Positions 8,607-18,049 are shown, counted from the stretch's first letter. The stretch: 64,000 bases of DNA from Pirellulales bacterium (GCA_028289405.1 JANQPP010000115.1:1-64000), one strand, 5' to 3'. The notes: generated by a model from the sequence alone, not told the origin. Translations and numbers: made by a program.

Positions 8607-9989
8607 CTATTGATCACCCAATGATTTTGCCAGCGGCATCACCACTTCTTTGGCAGTAAACAAATCCTCGGGAAGCTCGATGCCCAATTCCGCCAAACGA
8701 TCCAAGCAGCGGGGAGTCTTGCCTGAGACGAAAAACGATCCTTTGGCCCGGTCGGCCTCATCGACTCCTGATTGTCGGAAGCCGAAAATATCTTGCAGTT
8801 GGTATTCACCCTCCTTGAGCCCCACGATTTCCGAGACCCGCATCACCCGCCGCACCCCCCCTTTGAGGCGAGCCAAATGGACGACCAGCGTGATGGCCGA
8901 TGTGATGTATCGCCGTACCACGTTCACTGGGAGATCGAAGCCAGCCATGCTGACCATGACTTCCAAGCGGGACAAGGCATCGTCGGCGCCGTTGGCATGG
9001 ATCGTGGTCAATGATCCTTCATGGCCCGTGTTCATGGCTTGCAGCATGTCGAGCGATTCGCCACCGCGAACTTCCCCCAACAGGATCCGGTCAGGCCGCA
9101 TCCGCAAGCTGTTTCGCACCAATTCCCGCTGCGTGACCTCGCCTTCCCCTTCGGGGTTGGTGGGGCGGGTTTCCAGGCTCACGACATGCTTGCGCTGAAG
9201 TTGCAATTCTGCGGAGTCTTCGATGGTCACGATCCGTTCATCCAGCGGGATGAACCGTGAAAGGTTGTTGAGCAAGGTCGTTTTGCCAGCGCCCGCTCCT
9301 CCGCTGACCATGATGTTCAACCGGCCTTCCACGGCGGCCCGGAGGAATGTGACCATTTCTTCGCACAGCGATCCGTAGCCGAGCAGGTTCTGCCACGTCA
9401 GAGTGTCTTGCCGGAAGCGGCGAATCGAAAGCACCGGCCCGTTCAGCGCCAAGGGAGGAATGATGGCATTGATGCGGGAACCGTCCGGCAGCCGGGCATC
9501 CACCATCGGGGATTGCTCGTCGATCCGCCGGCCCACACGAGCCACAACTCGCCCGATGATTTGCAGCAGGTGCTCATCGTTGGCGAAGACGGTATTCGTC
9601 TCTTGCAGCAGGCCGGAGCGCTCGACAAACACTTCTTGAGGTCCGTTGACCAGAATGTCGGTCACGTCGGGATCGTTCATGTAAGGTTCGAGCGGCCCCA
9701 AGCCGAAAGACTCGGCCAGGATTTCCTCGACGAGCCGTTCCTCATCCACGGCGGACAACATCTCGGATTGGTCTTGCAGCAAGCTTTCCGCAAGTGTGCG
9801 AATATGGCCTCGCAAACGTGGCTCGTCCATCTGGCCAATTTGCGATAGATCGAGTGCGTCGATCAGTTCACGATGCAGCCGCGTCTTGAGGACCTGAAAC
9901 TCGGTTTCGAAGGCGAGATCCGCCTCGGCCTGTCCCGAGTTCGGCCCGTCGCCCTCGGGGCGGCGAAAGGGGTTGAAATGCATTTTCAT
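8607..9989 (-). CDS. tadA: Tad pilus assembly ATPase TadA/CpaF
   Basis: Hexameric cytoplasmic secretion ATPase that powers Flp pilus assembly. 460 residues, the family norm. An N-terminal helical domain precedes the ATPase core. Walker A is [14 protein letters not shown] (about residue 229), followed by the Asp box [12 protein letters not shown], Walker [18 protein letters not shown] and the His box [13 protein letters not shown]. All catalytic motifs are intact. The start ATGA overlaps the stop of tadZ, indicating translational coupling, and AAGGAG lies 9 bases before the ATG. Confidence 0.97.
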   Translation of the reverse strand: MKMHFNPFRRPEGDGPNSGQAEADLAFETEFQVLKTRLHRELIDALDLSQIGQMDEPRLRGHIRTLAESLLQDQSEMLSAVDEERLVEEILAESFGLGPLEPYMNDPDVTDILVNGPQEVFVERSGLLQETNTVFANDEHLLQIIGRVVARVGRRIDEQSPMVDARLPDGSRINAIIPPLALNGPVLSIRRFRQDTLTWQNLLGYGSLCEEMVTFLRAAVEGRLNIMVSGGAGAGKTTLLNNLSRFIPLDERIVTIEDSAELQLQRKHVVSLETRPTNPEGEGEVTQRELVRNSLRMRPDRILLGEVRGGESLDMLQAMNTGHEGSLTTIHANGADDALSRLEVMVSMAGFDLPVNVVRRYITSAITLVVHLARLKGGVRRVMRVSEIVGLKEGEYQLQDIFGFRQSGVDEADRAKGSFFVSGKTPRCLDRLAELGIELPEDLFTAKEVVMPLAKSLGDQ

Positions 9990-11119
9990 ACCAAGGAGCT
10001 CCTTCCTTGCGACGTGGCTCGCCGGGCCAAAGCGGCAAAGCTTCGCTGGATGCGGGAGATGCGAGACATGTGTGCCAGGGGAATCCCTTCATTGATCGCC
10101 CGACGAGCAAGGCGGTGGTCCGCCGGGATCATGTGAAAGACTTCCATGTCCAAAATCTGTTCGATCCGAGCGCGGCTCACCTGGCCGCGTGATTCGCACT
10201 GGTTAAGCACTAGGTGAAAGCGTTCCCGTTGCAGGCCGTGCGCGACCGCATCTTCCAGGAACCAGCCGGCCCGACGGACATCCGGAATTTCCGGACGGAT
10301 CACGAGGCCGATCCAATTCGCCAAGCCCATCGCTTCGCGGGAACCGCAGTCAGACTCGTGCGATAAATCGAGCACCGTGGCTCCGTACATGCACCGCAAC
10401 AGATTGACGAGCCGTTGTACGGCACGCGGATGGAGCGGATCACGCACCGAGGTGTCTCCCCGCACTCCCTCGCGTTGGGCGAGGATGTCCAAATGAGCCA
10501 CATTGCGATTCATCACATGCTCGAGCATTTGGCGGTCCAACCGGTGCCAATGCCGGCAGACATCGTCCACCGTGTATTTGGGAACCAGGTCCAACAACAG
10601 CGCCAAATCGCCGGGGGCCGGTTTGAGATCCACCAAGGCTACGCGGTCGCGCGTCTTGCGGCCCAACTGGTCGGCGAGGTTGATGGCGACCGTGCTCACT
10701 CCGGCACCACCACAGGGGGAATAAGTCGCGAACACGTCACCGCGATGACCGCCACGCGATACCTCTGGTTCCAGCTCGACCAGCACTTCTCGGAGTTCCT
10801 GATCGAAGCGATCCAAGTCCAGGACTTCACGGGCACCCGCCCGTACCGCTTTGCGAAGCGTCTCCACTTCCGGAGACGCGGCTGCCGCGAGAATCGGTGC
10901 ACCGGTGACTTGATGCACGGATTTGATCACGTCCAGCAGTTCGGCAGGCTGTTCAGGAGAAATCAAGAGTACCAGGTCGGGGGATGCTTCGGTGATCCGC
11001 GCGGCCAACCTGGCCAGAGGCACCACGTCCTCGAATTCACAATGCAGCCCTTCTCCCAGGACCACGCGACGTAGCTCCTGGATTCGCGAATGATTTTGAT
11101 GGCCAACAACGATGCGCAT
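9986..11119 (-). CDS. tadZ: TadZ/CpaE-like localisation protein with altered P-loop
   Basis: TadZ/CpaE proteins are MinD/ParA-like and place the Tad machine at the pole. 377 residues: an atypical receiver domain (about 1-115) followed by a MinD-like domain (about 128-360). The usual GKGGxGxTT loop is here SPCGGAGVSTVAINLA (about 133-148), lacking both the signature lysine and the normal GKT/S. The Walker A' strand is VALVDLKPAPGDLALLLDL, which keeps one Asp. ATPase activity is therefore doubtful, as in other degenerate TadZ proteins. ATG 11119 has AAAGGA 8 bases upstream. It overlaps tadA by 4 bases. Confidence 0.88.
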   Translation of the reverse strand: MRIVVGHQNHSRIQELRRVVLGEGLHCEFEDVVPLARLAARITEASPDLVLLISPEQPAELLDVIKSVHQVTGAPILAAAASPEVETLRKAVRAGAREVLDLDRFDQELREVLVELEPEVSRGGHRGDVFATYSPCGGAGVSTVAINLADQLGRKTRDRVALVDLKPAPGDLALLLDLVPKYTVDDVCRHWHRLDRQMLEHVMNRNVAHLDILAQREGVRGDTSVRDPLHPRAVQRLVNLLRCMYGATVLDLSHESDCGSREAMGLANWIGLVIRPEIPDVRRAGWFLEDAVAHGLQRERFHLVLNQCESRGQVSRARIEQILDMEVFHMIPADHRLARRAINEGIPLAHMSRISRIQRSFAALARRATSQGRSSLV

Positions 11120-11181
11120 CGCTGAATTCCTTTGTTCGAAAGTCCCTGCCTGTCCGGCGGCTTTTTAGCTCGCCAAACCGG

Positions 11182-12396
11182 TCACCGGACTAAGGTCAAT
11201 TTGTGAATCATCGGGTTAAGGGTATCCACCGCGGGATCGGTCCAGACGGTGGGATGGGTCAAAAAACAGGGTTCCAGTCGCAACGAGATGCTTTGTCCAC
11301 CCCGTTGCACATCCAAGATCCGGACCGCCACGAAGTCCACGATGCTCCCGGCGTTCCCTTGCTGATCGCTGGGGGCTAAGAGCGGCAAGACGCGGCGCGG
11401 ATCCTGACCTCCTTGCGCGAGGTTTTGCAGCCGATTCGTCAAACGGTCACGAAAGCCGGGATCCACTTTCCAACGCAATGCCACTGGCCAACTCGATTGC
11501 CCCGGCACGATGGGGCCCAGCACCTGGTCCGGTCCGGGCAGGTCTTCGATTCCCACACCATGGGCCAGTTGTTGCAGCACAAGATCTTCTCGCAGGGAAC
11601 CGGCAAAGCTCACGACCGCCAAATCTTCTGGCTGGGGTGATTCCGCGGGAGCCGCGACGCGGACGATCAAGTCCTCAATCTCCGGATCGCCGCTACCACC
11701 CGTCGACGAAACGGCGGGCAACGTGGACCAAGACCGCGCATCCAATGCGAAGGGTAGTACGGGAGCGGGCAACCGATGGTTGGGGCGAAAGCCGATCACG
11801 CGGTTGTCTAAAAATGCCAACGACCGCGCCGCCAAGCCGGCAGCAGGCGGTTGTGCCCAGCCGCTGGTCAGTCGGGGAATCGCATTGGTCCCCAAACCAT
11901 TTCGACGAATCCGCAACTGCAAAGCGTTGTAGGGAGCCTGGGAAGTGAATTCGTCGAAATTCCCGCCTGGGGAAAATGAACCGGGAATCAGTTCCACATC
12001 TTGGGAGTCGATCGTGAAATGCCGCGATGACCTGGCATTGTTCCAACGGCGAAAGCGGTCTACCGATTCCGTGCAAGCTTGTACGTCATCGGCCGGATCC
12101 GAGCCCCGACCTGCCAGCAAGTCTTCATCCAACAGCAATGGCGCCCCGGCCAAGGCCAGTACGTCCGAGCGCTGCTGTAGGTCGTATTGCAGGACCAAGA
12201 GATAACCCCAGTGAGTGGCCAAGGCCGCCAAGCCAGTACCGAGCACGGTCAAACCCAACACCAGCAAGGTCGTCACGCCACGCCGGGGCGTGGCATGCAT
12301 GGCCTCGTTTTCGCGAATCAGGTTTGCCAGGTGGTACATGCTTGGAGCAAATTCAGGAAAAAAATGTGAATCTTCGTGAGCGAGGATTCTCGCCAC
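11182..12396 (-). CDS. TadG-like pilus-associated protein
   Basis: 404 residues. Near the N-terminus the stretch RRGVTTLLVLGLTVLGTGLA gives one membrane helix, followed by QYDLQQRSDVLALAGAPLL, which resembles the start of TadE/TadG pseudopilins. The rest is a large soluble, probably extracytoplasmic region with no named domain. The glutamate at position 5 after the basic-Gly junction, which TadE and pilins have, is missing. The start is uncertain: GTG 12396, ATG 12339 or ATG 12300; the last places the membrane helix closest to the start. Its place between CpaB and TadZ supports a pilus role; the exact role is unknown. Confidence 0.65.
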   Translation of the reverse strand: MARILAHEDSHFFPEFAPSMYHLANLIRENEAMHATPRRGVTTLLVLGLTVLGTGLAALATHWGYLLVLQYDLQQRSDVLALAGAPLLLDEDLLAGRGSDPADDVQACTESVDRFRRWNNARSSRHFTIDSQDVELIPGSFSPGGNFDEFTSQAPYNALQLRIRRNGLGTNAIPRLTSGWAQPPAAGLAARSLAFLDNRVIGFRPNHRLPAPVLPFALDARSWSTLPAVSSTGGSGDPEIEDLIVRVAAPAESPQPEDLAVVSFAGSLREDLVLQQLAHGVGIEDLPGPDQVLGPIVPGQSSWPVALRWKVDPGFRDRLTNRLQNLAQGGQDPRRVLPLLAPSDQQGNAGSIVDFVAVRILDVQRGGQSISLRLEPCFLTHPTVWTDPAVDTLNPMIHKLTLVR

Positions 12397-12412
12397 TCAT
12401 TTCATCCAGGCG

Positions 12413-13399
12413 TCAAGCACCATAGCCCCACGGCGTGGATTCGCGAGGTCGTTGTGTGTCACCGCCTTCACTGGCTGCGCCGATCGCGCTGGGACGCCGT
12501 ACGCCATGGCTGGCCGGTACGATGGGCCGCGCGGGATTGGTTTCCGTTACCTCCGCCGGCGAGGCGAACTCGGGAGGTCCCTCTTCGTTGAAGGTCACGG
12601 CGCTGACCCGCGTTCCTTTCCAGACCTGCACCTGAACCGGGGACTTCTTCACGGCATCCTTGAGGCCCAACAGATTTCGCAAGTTGACGACATCCGCGTC
12701 GTTGGCAAAATCCCGCAAGTTTTCGGTGGCCGCCACATCGGCTTCATGGCCGCTACGCAGCGTGAAACTCAAGGTGCCATGCCGCTGCGCCAAAATCAGT
12801 TTGTTGGCTTCGGCCTGAGTCACGGCAAGCGTGACATTGCGGACCGTGGGATCGAGACGTTCTTCTCCTTCGAAGCGGCGTTGGCTCGTGGCCAGCACGC
12901 GCACATTTCGCAGAATCGTCGTGGTGGCGATTCCTCCCAGGTCGGGATGATCGTCATTCACCGTGAGGGAAATGTCGACGCGGGATTCGGGAAGCAATAG
13001 CCCACCCAAAGCTGCGTTGCTATTGGCGGAAACGGTATAGGCCCGGTACCCCGGCGGCAATTGGTCGGCCAGCTTGGGAGTCTCACCGACGCCGTAGAGT
13101 AGCTCTTCAGTAATCGGTTCACCGGCCAGGACCGTGTCCCGCGTGGTGCGGTACAACGCCCGGTTGAGTGCCGTTACGGCTCCCTCGGGAACTTGTTCCG
13201 GCGGCATTCGGACGGTTTCCACATCTTGCGGACGCAAGCGGGAATACTTGGGGAGATTCAACGCAGGAACGACGACTTCCACGCGCGTATCCGGCGTGGG
13301 GGCCGGTTCCAAATACCATCGGGCGAGATAGGCGGCCACCAAGCCAAAAGCGATGGCGCCCATCCCCACGGTTACCGTCGTGGGAGTGATACGTTTCAT
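12413..13399 (-). CDS. cpaB: Flp pilus assembly protein CpaB/RcpC
   Basis: 328 residues. An N-terminal membrane anchor (VTVGMGAIAFGLVAAYLARWYL) is followed by an SAF/beta-clip domain (VVVPALNLPKYSRLRPQDVE, TVLAGEPITEELLY) and the RcpC region (YRAYTVSANSNAALGGLLLP, VRNVTLAVTQAEANKLILAQ). CpaB is periplasmic and in other bacteria supports the secretin channel. ATG 13399 has AGAGGAG 8 bases upstream and was preferred to an in-frame start at 13426. The Pro/Arg-rich C-terminal tail (about 285-328) is low complexity. Confidence 0.93.
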   Translation of the reverse strand: MKRITPTTVTVGMGAIAFGLVAAYLARWYLEPAPTPDTRVEVVVPALNLPKYSRLRPQDVETVRMPPEQVPEGAVTALNRALYRTTRDTVLAGEPITEELLYGVGETPKLADQLPPGYRAYTVSANSNAALGGLLLPESRVDISLTVNDDHPDLGGIATTTILRNVRVLATSQRRFEGEERLDPTVRNVTLAVTQAEANKLILAQRHGTLSFTLRSGHEADVAATENLRDFANDADVVNLRNLLGLKDAVKKSPVQVQVWKGTRVSAVTFNEEGPPEFASPAEVTETNPARPIVPASHGVRRPSAIGAASEGGDTQRPRESTPWGYGA

Positions 13400-13457
13400 G
13401 GTTGCGTCTCCTCTGGAGTCGATCAATGGAACTCATGCAGCTTCTTTGCCGTCGGGT

Positions 13458-13973
13458 TTATTCAATCCGGGCCACGTAAGTGGCGGTGATGCTATCACCA
13501 GCCGCCGTTTCGCCGAGCCAACTCAGAACACGGGGTGTCGCCTCACGAGTCGGAACACTCACCGTCACCGCCACGGCGTCGCCGCCGCGCGCGGATGACA
13601 AAGGCGTCTCCACGAAGTCACCGGAATAGGCCTGGACACGCACCGGATTCACGGCATTCGAAAAACGCCAGGGAGCGAGTGCCCGTTTCACGGCGGCTTG
13701 CACACGGACTGGGTCGGCGCCCGGAAGCGCCGCCTCTCGTGCACCAACCGCGGCCGCACCGTGGATGGCATGTTTGGCCATCAACATGCAAGCCAATTGC
13801 ACCATACCAGCGAAAACGAGAACCAACACCGGCAAGAGCAGGACGAATTCCAAGGTCAAGAAACCGCGACGGCCCGCACGTCTTGGACAACGGCGACCGA
13901 TGGAATCACCACGCGGTGGCGTATACCTCGTCATGCCTTGCTTTTTCTTGAAGTTCATGAATCCGCGAACCAT
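13458..13973 (-). CDS. tadE: TadE-family pseudopilin
   Basis: Up to 171 residues. The leader RRAGRRG is followed by FLTLEFVLLLPVLVLVFAGM, that is, a Gly cleavage site with Glu at +5 and then a hydrophobic helix. This is the TadE pattern processed by a prepilin peptidase. The rest (about 65-171) is a beta-rich extracytoplasmic domain. Several in-frame starts exist (13973, 13958, 13934) and none has a convincing ribosome-binding site. It lies between pilin 1 and cpaB. It is probably a minor pilin of this Tad machine. Confidence 0.9.
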   Translation of the reverse strand: MVRGFMNFKKKQGMTRYTPPRGDSIGRRCPRRAGRRGFLTLEFVLLLPVLVLVFAGMVQLACMLMAKHAIHGAAAVGAREAALPGADPVRVQAAVKRALAPWRFSNAVNPVRVQAYSGDFVETPLSSARGGDAVAVTVSVPTREATPRVLSWLGETAAGDSITATYVARIE

Positions 13974-14036
13974 CTTGCTGGTGAACTCGCAAAGGCGATT
14001 TGGAAATTACTGGCGAGCTTGATCACTGAGCCGAAA

Positions 14037-14381
14037 TCAAGGGCTTCCTCCTTTTCCACCACTGGAACTTTTGCCTTCATCGCTGACGGCACCTTGGCCG
14101 CCGGCTCCGACGCCGCGCCTCCGCGCGAAAGCACCGGGCTGATCGATGAATTGTACGTTGGGCGTTCCCAAGATCGCGTTTCCGGAGACGCTGAAGCTCT
14201 GGTCGATATGCAGCGTGGCTTCCGCGACATCCGCCAATTCGTCGGTGATGGCATCCCGCGCGGCGGAAAGCCCGCTCACGATGCCAATTGCGACAAGCGT
14301 AATGATTAAAATCCATTCGAACGCGAGTAGCCCGTTTCTCCGAACGCGCTGGCGTGAAATTGATGCCGTGGACACTTTCAT
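14037..14381 (-). CDS. Flp-like pilin, copy 1
   Basis: 114 residues. A basic leader ending RRNG precedes LLAFEWILIITLVAIGIVSG, which has Glu at +5 and a long hydrophobic helix, the Flp/class III prepilin pattern. After the helix comes an amphipathic segment (ARDAITDELADVAEATLHID), then a Gly/Ser-rich tail with RRRG and SSSGGKGG. GGGAGGTG lies right before ATG 14381, fixing the start; a longer in-frame extension to 14495 lacks such a site. It matches copy 2 in length (345 bp each) and in the helix region. It is probably the pilus subunit or a minor variant. Confidence 0.85.
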   Translation of the reverse strand: MKVSTASISRQRVRRNGLLAFEWILIITLVAIGIVSGLSAARDAITDELADVAEATLHIDQSFSVSGNAILGTPNVQFIDQPGAFARRRGVGAGGQGAVSDEGKSSSGGKGGSP

Positions 14382-14647
14382 GCACCTCCCACCTACCCCG
14401 AGAAATTCGGGCCGCGAGAACGCTAACAAGTCAGGCCGAGTTTCCGAGTCGGGCAGGCTTGCTGGCATCCCAGCGGCGAGGGTGTTCCTCGCCACCGGGA
14501 ACCTGAACCGTTTGCCAAGCCGACTTTCGAGCAGACCGGTTTACCCCTGACGCCGCCGAGAGTGCGACGGGGTTTCACCGGTAAGCTCCTAGGAACACAT
14601 GAGCCTAGCTCCATCACGACGCGCGGTTGTTGAAACGGGAAACAAAA

Positions 14648-14992
14648 CTACGGTTGGACAACTTTGCCGTCATCCAATACCGCTCCTTGCGACACGGGAT
14701 TGCAGGTCCGGACACAGTCCGCGAACTGCAGCGAATCAATAAAGGCCGAATCCGAAGCACTGCTAGCGGATTGAGCGTGGACCACCGTGATCTGTAGCGG
14801 AGCGTCGATGATGTAGGACTGGTCGAGCGCCAGCATGGCTTGCGCTACGTCGCCTAATTCGTCGATAATCGCATCTCGCACGGCGGAAAGCCCACCCACG
14901 ATGCCAATCGTCAACAGCGTCACCAGCAGAATCCATTCGAATGTCAGCACGCCCTTGCGCTTCTTCATCTGCCTCTTCAACACATTCTTCAC
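14648..14992 (-). CDS. Flp-like pilin, copy 2
   Basis: 114 residues from a GTG start at 14992, chosen because AAGGAG lies exactly 6 bases upstream and the result is a classic Flp leader (MKNVLKRQMKKRKG) before VLTFEWILLVTLLTIGIVGG with Glu at +5. The amphipathic stretch AVRDAIIDELGDVAQAMLAL is nearly the same as in copy 1. The C-terminal half differs and holds two cysteines (FADCVRTCNP) that could form a small loop. An upstream in-frame GTG at 15064 would overlap the preceding gene's stop. A 266-bp gap separates this copy from copy 1. Confidence 0.85.
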   Translation of the reverse strand: MKNVLKRQMKKRKGVLTFEWILLVTLLTIGIVGGLSAVRDAIIDELGDVAQAMLALDQSYIIDAPLQITVVHAQSASSASDSAFIDSLQFADCVRTCNPVSQGAVLDDGKVVQP

Positions 14993-15060
14993 TTTAGGCT
15001 CCTTCAACATTGCCGTGCTCAACGAACACGCGCCGGACGTACATCGAGCCGGCGCCGCCG

Positions 15061-16839
15061 TCACAACTGCTGTGTTCCCGCAGCCGACAGCTTCGTTAAT
15101 GCCGAGGTAGCACGTGCCGTGCCGTGAGACTTGGCGGAAGTTGCGAAATGTGAAGATTGTGTCGTATCTATTCGTTTCATAAGGACATTACGTTCTTCAC
15201 GACGGTGCCGGTTGGAACGAAGGTACCTGTCGTTGGTGTTTACACTTTCATACGGCTTGGCGCAGGTGGCGAACGCCATGTTCAACCCGCTGAACGTTGA
15301 CTTCCCTGCGGTGTCTTCCACCCCCACGTCTGGCAGAAGCTCAAACAAAAACGCCTGTTGATCCCGATAGAGCAGCCGGCAACGCGAATCTTTAATGGCC
15401 TGGATGGCCAGACGCGCGTGCTCACGCGGAGAGAGAGCCAGATATCGCACACCGTGCTTTTGAGCGGCCGCGAACCAACCCTCGCCACCTAGTGACACTG
15501 TTTGAAATTCCAACGCGGACTCTGCCCCTTCCGGCCTCCACGGCGTTAAATGTCCATCCGTAGACCACGCCAAATAATTTTGCCAGCGATGTGAAGCGAA
15601 TACCCTTCCGGTGTATCCTGCGTTCTTCATCTCGTCCGCAAGATACATTGGCGTATGTGGAACACCATAGCTTGCCGCATTGCCTGGATTGCCTGCCAGC
15701 ATGGCCCGGGAAACGGGAGACCATACAAGGGCCAGGAACACCGTCGCCAAAGCGATCAGCGTTCGGATGGGCGAGGTCTCCAGTTCCAAGGAGAAGGAAC
15801 TACGATACGCGCTCCGAGGCACCACGTGCCGCGAGATGCTCCAAGCCCAACAGACGCCCCAAAACGGAATTAGGCAGATATTCCATGCGGCGGCTAATCC
15901 TGTCGCCAGCAGGAGAAAGATTTCCAAACCGCAACAGCGACGTTTGCTCCTCCAGCAGGCGATGACGGCGAAGACGACCGAGATGCCGAACAGCCATCCG
16001 GCGATGTTCATGGCGAGCAATGGCGCGGTTTGATGCGAACCACTTGCGCTCAACAGGCCCAGTTGTTCAGGAATTTGTACATAGACGGCCCAACCGCTCG
16101 GATGGATCGACATGGAGACGACGCCCAAAGCCAAGGCCCACCAATACCGCCACGCGAGAAACCCGCGCGTGGCTCGCCGTGTTGTACGGCGGAAAGGCCA
16201 GACATGGGCTACGGCGAACCCGCTCAAAACGACCAGGGCCAGAGGCCAACTTGGGTCCGTGTGTACCCAGGCAACGCATGCCGGAGGAATCAGCAGGATG
16301 CGCCATGCCGATCGGCGAGGTCCGGTAAGGCTCCAGAGGATCACGCCGAAACTGAGGAGCGCGATCCAGGGGCCGGTTAAAGAAGCGATCGCCGGAATCG
16401 CCAGTAGAAAGGCTCCGCCGGTCAGTAGCGCCGCCATGCCCAGGGACCGGCAGCGGGCTTGTATCCAGTGCAGTACCAACCAGAACGTGATGCAGATGGT
16501 GGCGGCGTGGAGGAAGAACGTGCCGTCCCACCCTGCCCAGGCCATGCTCCAGGCCAATACTTGTGCGCTACCCTCCCAGGGACCTACTTCCGCGGGCGTC
16601 TCCAGGGAAAGTTTCCGGGCAAGCTCCAACTGCGTCCAGAGATCGGCACTCCAGGGAGTGACCGTCGTGACACAGAGCCATATTCCCATCAGCAGATTCA
16701 CCACAGCCAGCGTGTCCCACCGGCAGCCGGGAATCCAAGACGGATTCGCGTTCGTTCCCGCTGATGAAGGGAAGCGAATCGTTGCTTCCCGCTCATTGGA
16801 CGAGGCTGCTGCTGGTTCAGGGATGGTCAATGTCGGCAC
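15061..16839 (-). CDS. Polytopic membrane protein of unknown function in Tad cluster
   Basis: 592 residues. About 10-11 membrane helices occupy residues 45-415, starting with DTLAVVNLLMGIWLCVTTVT. A soluble region of about 150 residues follows (HRWQNYLAWSTDGHLTPWRP, GVRYLALSPREHARLAIQAI). This topology, with a SADLW motif in the first outer loop, resembles GT-C type membrane glycosyltransferases that use lipid-linked sugars, but no family could be named. The last 50 residues are polar and Ser/Thr/Ala-rich. GTG 16839 has GAGG 8 bases upstream. It lies between a sigma-54 activator and the pilin genes, so it may act on pilin or surface glycans (inference). Confidence 0.7.
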   Translation of the reverse strand: MPTLTIPEPAAASSNEREATIRFPSSAGTNANPSWIPGCRWDTLAVVNLLMGIWLCVTTVTPWSADLWTQLELARKLSLETPAEVGPWEGSAQVLAWSMAWAGWDGTFFLHAATICITFWLVLHWIQARCRSLGMAALLTGGAFLLAIPAIASLTGPWIALLSFGVILWSLTGPRRSAWRILLIPPACVAWVHTDPSWPLALVVLSGFAVAHVWPFRRTTRRATRGFLAWRYWWALALGVVSMSIHPSGWAVYVQIPEQLGLLSASGSHQTAPLLAMNIAGWLFGISVVFAVIACWRSKRRCCGLEIFLLLATGLAAAWNICLIPFWGVCWAWSISRHVVPRSAYRSSFSLELETSPIRTLIALATVFLALVWSPVSRAMLAGNPGNAASYGVPHTPMYLADEMKNAGYTGRVFASHRWQNYLAWSTDGHLTPWRPEGAESALEFQTVSLGGEGWFAAAQKHGVRYLALSPREHARLAIQAIKDSRCRLLYRDQQAFLFELLPDVGVEDTAGKSTFSGLNMAFATCAKPYESVNTNDRYLRSNRHRREERNVLMKRIDTTQSSHFATSAKSHGTARATSALTKLSAAGTQQL

Positions 16840-16849
16840 GGTGTAATCC

Positions 16850-18049
16850 TCAATGCGGTGTCACGTTCGCCGCCAGGTCCGATCGTGAACGAGATGCCCA
16901 TGTGCCGGCTTCTTGGCCCCGCCACAGGCACAAGGCACGCGCCGCATGCGAAAACGGCCCGTAGTCCCGTTGCAACGTGGCTTCATCGACTTCCAGCATG
17001 GCCCGAGTGAGCCATTGCGCGGCCCGGACCAGGACTTCGCGAGGTGGCAGAATTTCCTCGGGAGCCAAAGCCAGCCATTCCAGATGATGTCCGGTGGCCA
17101 AGATGCGTTCCGATAACGAAGGCGATTCTCGATCTGTATGCGAGGTGGGGTGGTCATGGAGATCAGCCCAATCCTTGGACCACCATCCTTCCGGGTGCTG
17201 CGACTGGACGAGCCGCTGGCTCATGTTGTGTAGGTGTCCGTGGCTTTGTCGTTGGACTCGCGCCGGCAACATGGGCTGGGCACGGCCCGCTTCCAGCAAG
17301 AGGACCAAGGCTTCCAGCCGGTGTGTTCCGCCACAGACACCATGGCGGGGCGGCTGCTCGATCAAATCATGAGCCACGTCCGCCACGCTGATACGTTCGC
17401 CAAATTGATTCGTCCATGATTCAAGGGGCAAACCATATCGGGCATAGGCGATGGCGAACCATTCGTATTCGTCGCGCTGAAGATGAAAACGCCGCATCGC
17501 GCCGCGAAACAGGTCTCCCACTTCAAAGATTCCCTCGCGGGTGTGAAGCGGAGCGTTTAGTGGCAGCGCTACTTCGGCAAAAGTGGCCATGATGTCATCG
17601 GTATGTGCCGAGGAGGATGCGGCGTGCGGCTCCCAAGACTTCCAGGGCCTGGCGATGAGTGTTTCGCCTTGCAACGAGAAGAGGGACGGCGTGTTTTCTC
17701 CTTGGATTTCCTGGAATTTCGCGTCGTCCAGGAAGTAGGCGAGCATCTCCGCTCCAGAGATGGCGGCTGGATCCTCGAATACGGCGTTCGGCCCCCACAG
17801 CCGGAGTGCGTGCAGATAATAGTTCGAGTTGGCTGTATCGCGACGGGGCGCCATCCGTGCCAAAACTTCGCTTAATTGGTCGTCCGTCACCATCCGTGGA
17901 TCGTCGTACCCGGGCTGAAATTCCAGGGGCAATGATGCCGCTTCCAAGAGGCGCGTCTCCAGCGGCAACTCGCGTTGCGACCAGCGAAAGAGCCCGCATA
18001 TCGCCAGCAGGATCGCACTTGGAATGAGCCAGGAATTCAGCGTCGTCAT
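16850..18049 (-). CDS. Unknown protein, signal-anchored, toroid-like
   Basis: 399 residues from ATG 18049 (an upstream in-frame GTG at 18118 is possible but delays the anchor). An N-terminal helix (LNSWLIPSAILLAICGLFRW) is followed by a soluble helical region. The segments RHGVCGGTHRLEALVLLLEA and SQHPEGWWSKDW resemble repeats of alpha/alpha-toroid proteins (squalene cyclase and prenyltransferase fold), with a conserved-looking HGxCxGTH. No catalytic DxDD motif is present. It lies 10 bp upstream of the polytopic membrane protein gene and 74 bp after the sigma-54 activator. The function is unknown. Confidence 0.7.
   Translation of the reverse strand: MTTLNSWLIPSAILLAICGLFRWSQRELPLETRLLEAASLPLEFQPGYDDPRMVTDDQLSEVLARMAPRRDTANSNYYLHALRLWGPNAVFEDPAAISGAEMLAYFLDDAKFQEIQGENTPSLFSLQGETLIARPWKSWEPHAASSSAHTDDIMATFAEVALPLNAPLHTREGIFEVGDLFRGAMRRFHLQRDEYEWFAIAYARYGLPLESWTNQFGERISVADVAHDLIEQPPRHGVCGGTHRLEALVLLLEAGRAQPMLPARVQRQSHGHLHNMSQRLVQSQHPEGWWSKDWADLHDHPTSHTDRESPSLSERILATGHHLEWLALAPEEILPPREVLVRAAQWLTRAMLEVDEATLQRDYGPFSHAARALCLWRGQEAGTWASRSRSDLAANVTPH

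Noticed and set aside
15061-15064. GTGA overlap as the true start of pilin copy 2 (GTG 15064)
   Set aside because: The inner GTG at 14992 has AAGGAG six bases upstream and yields the normal Flp leader and the same length as copy 1.
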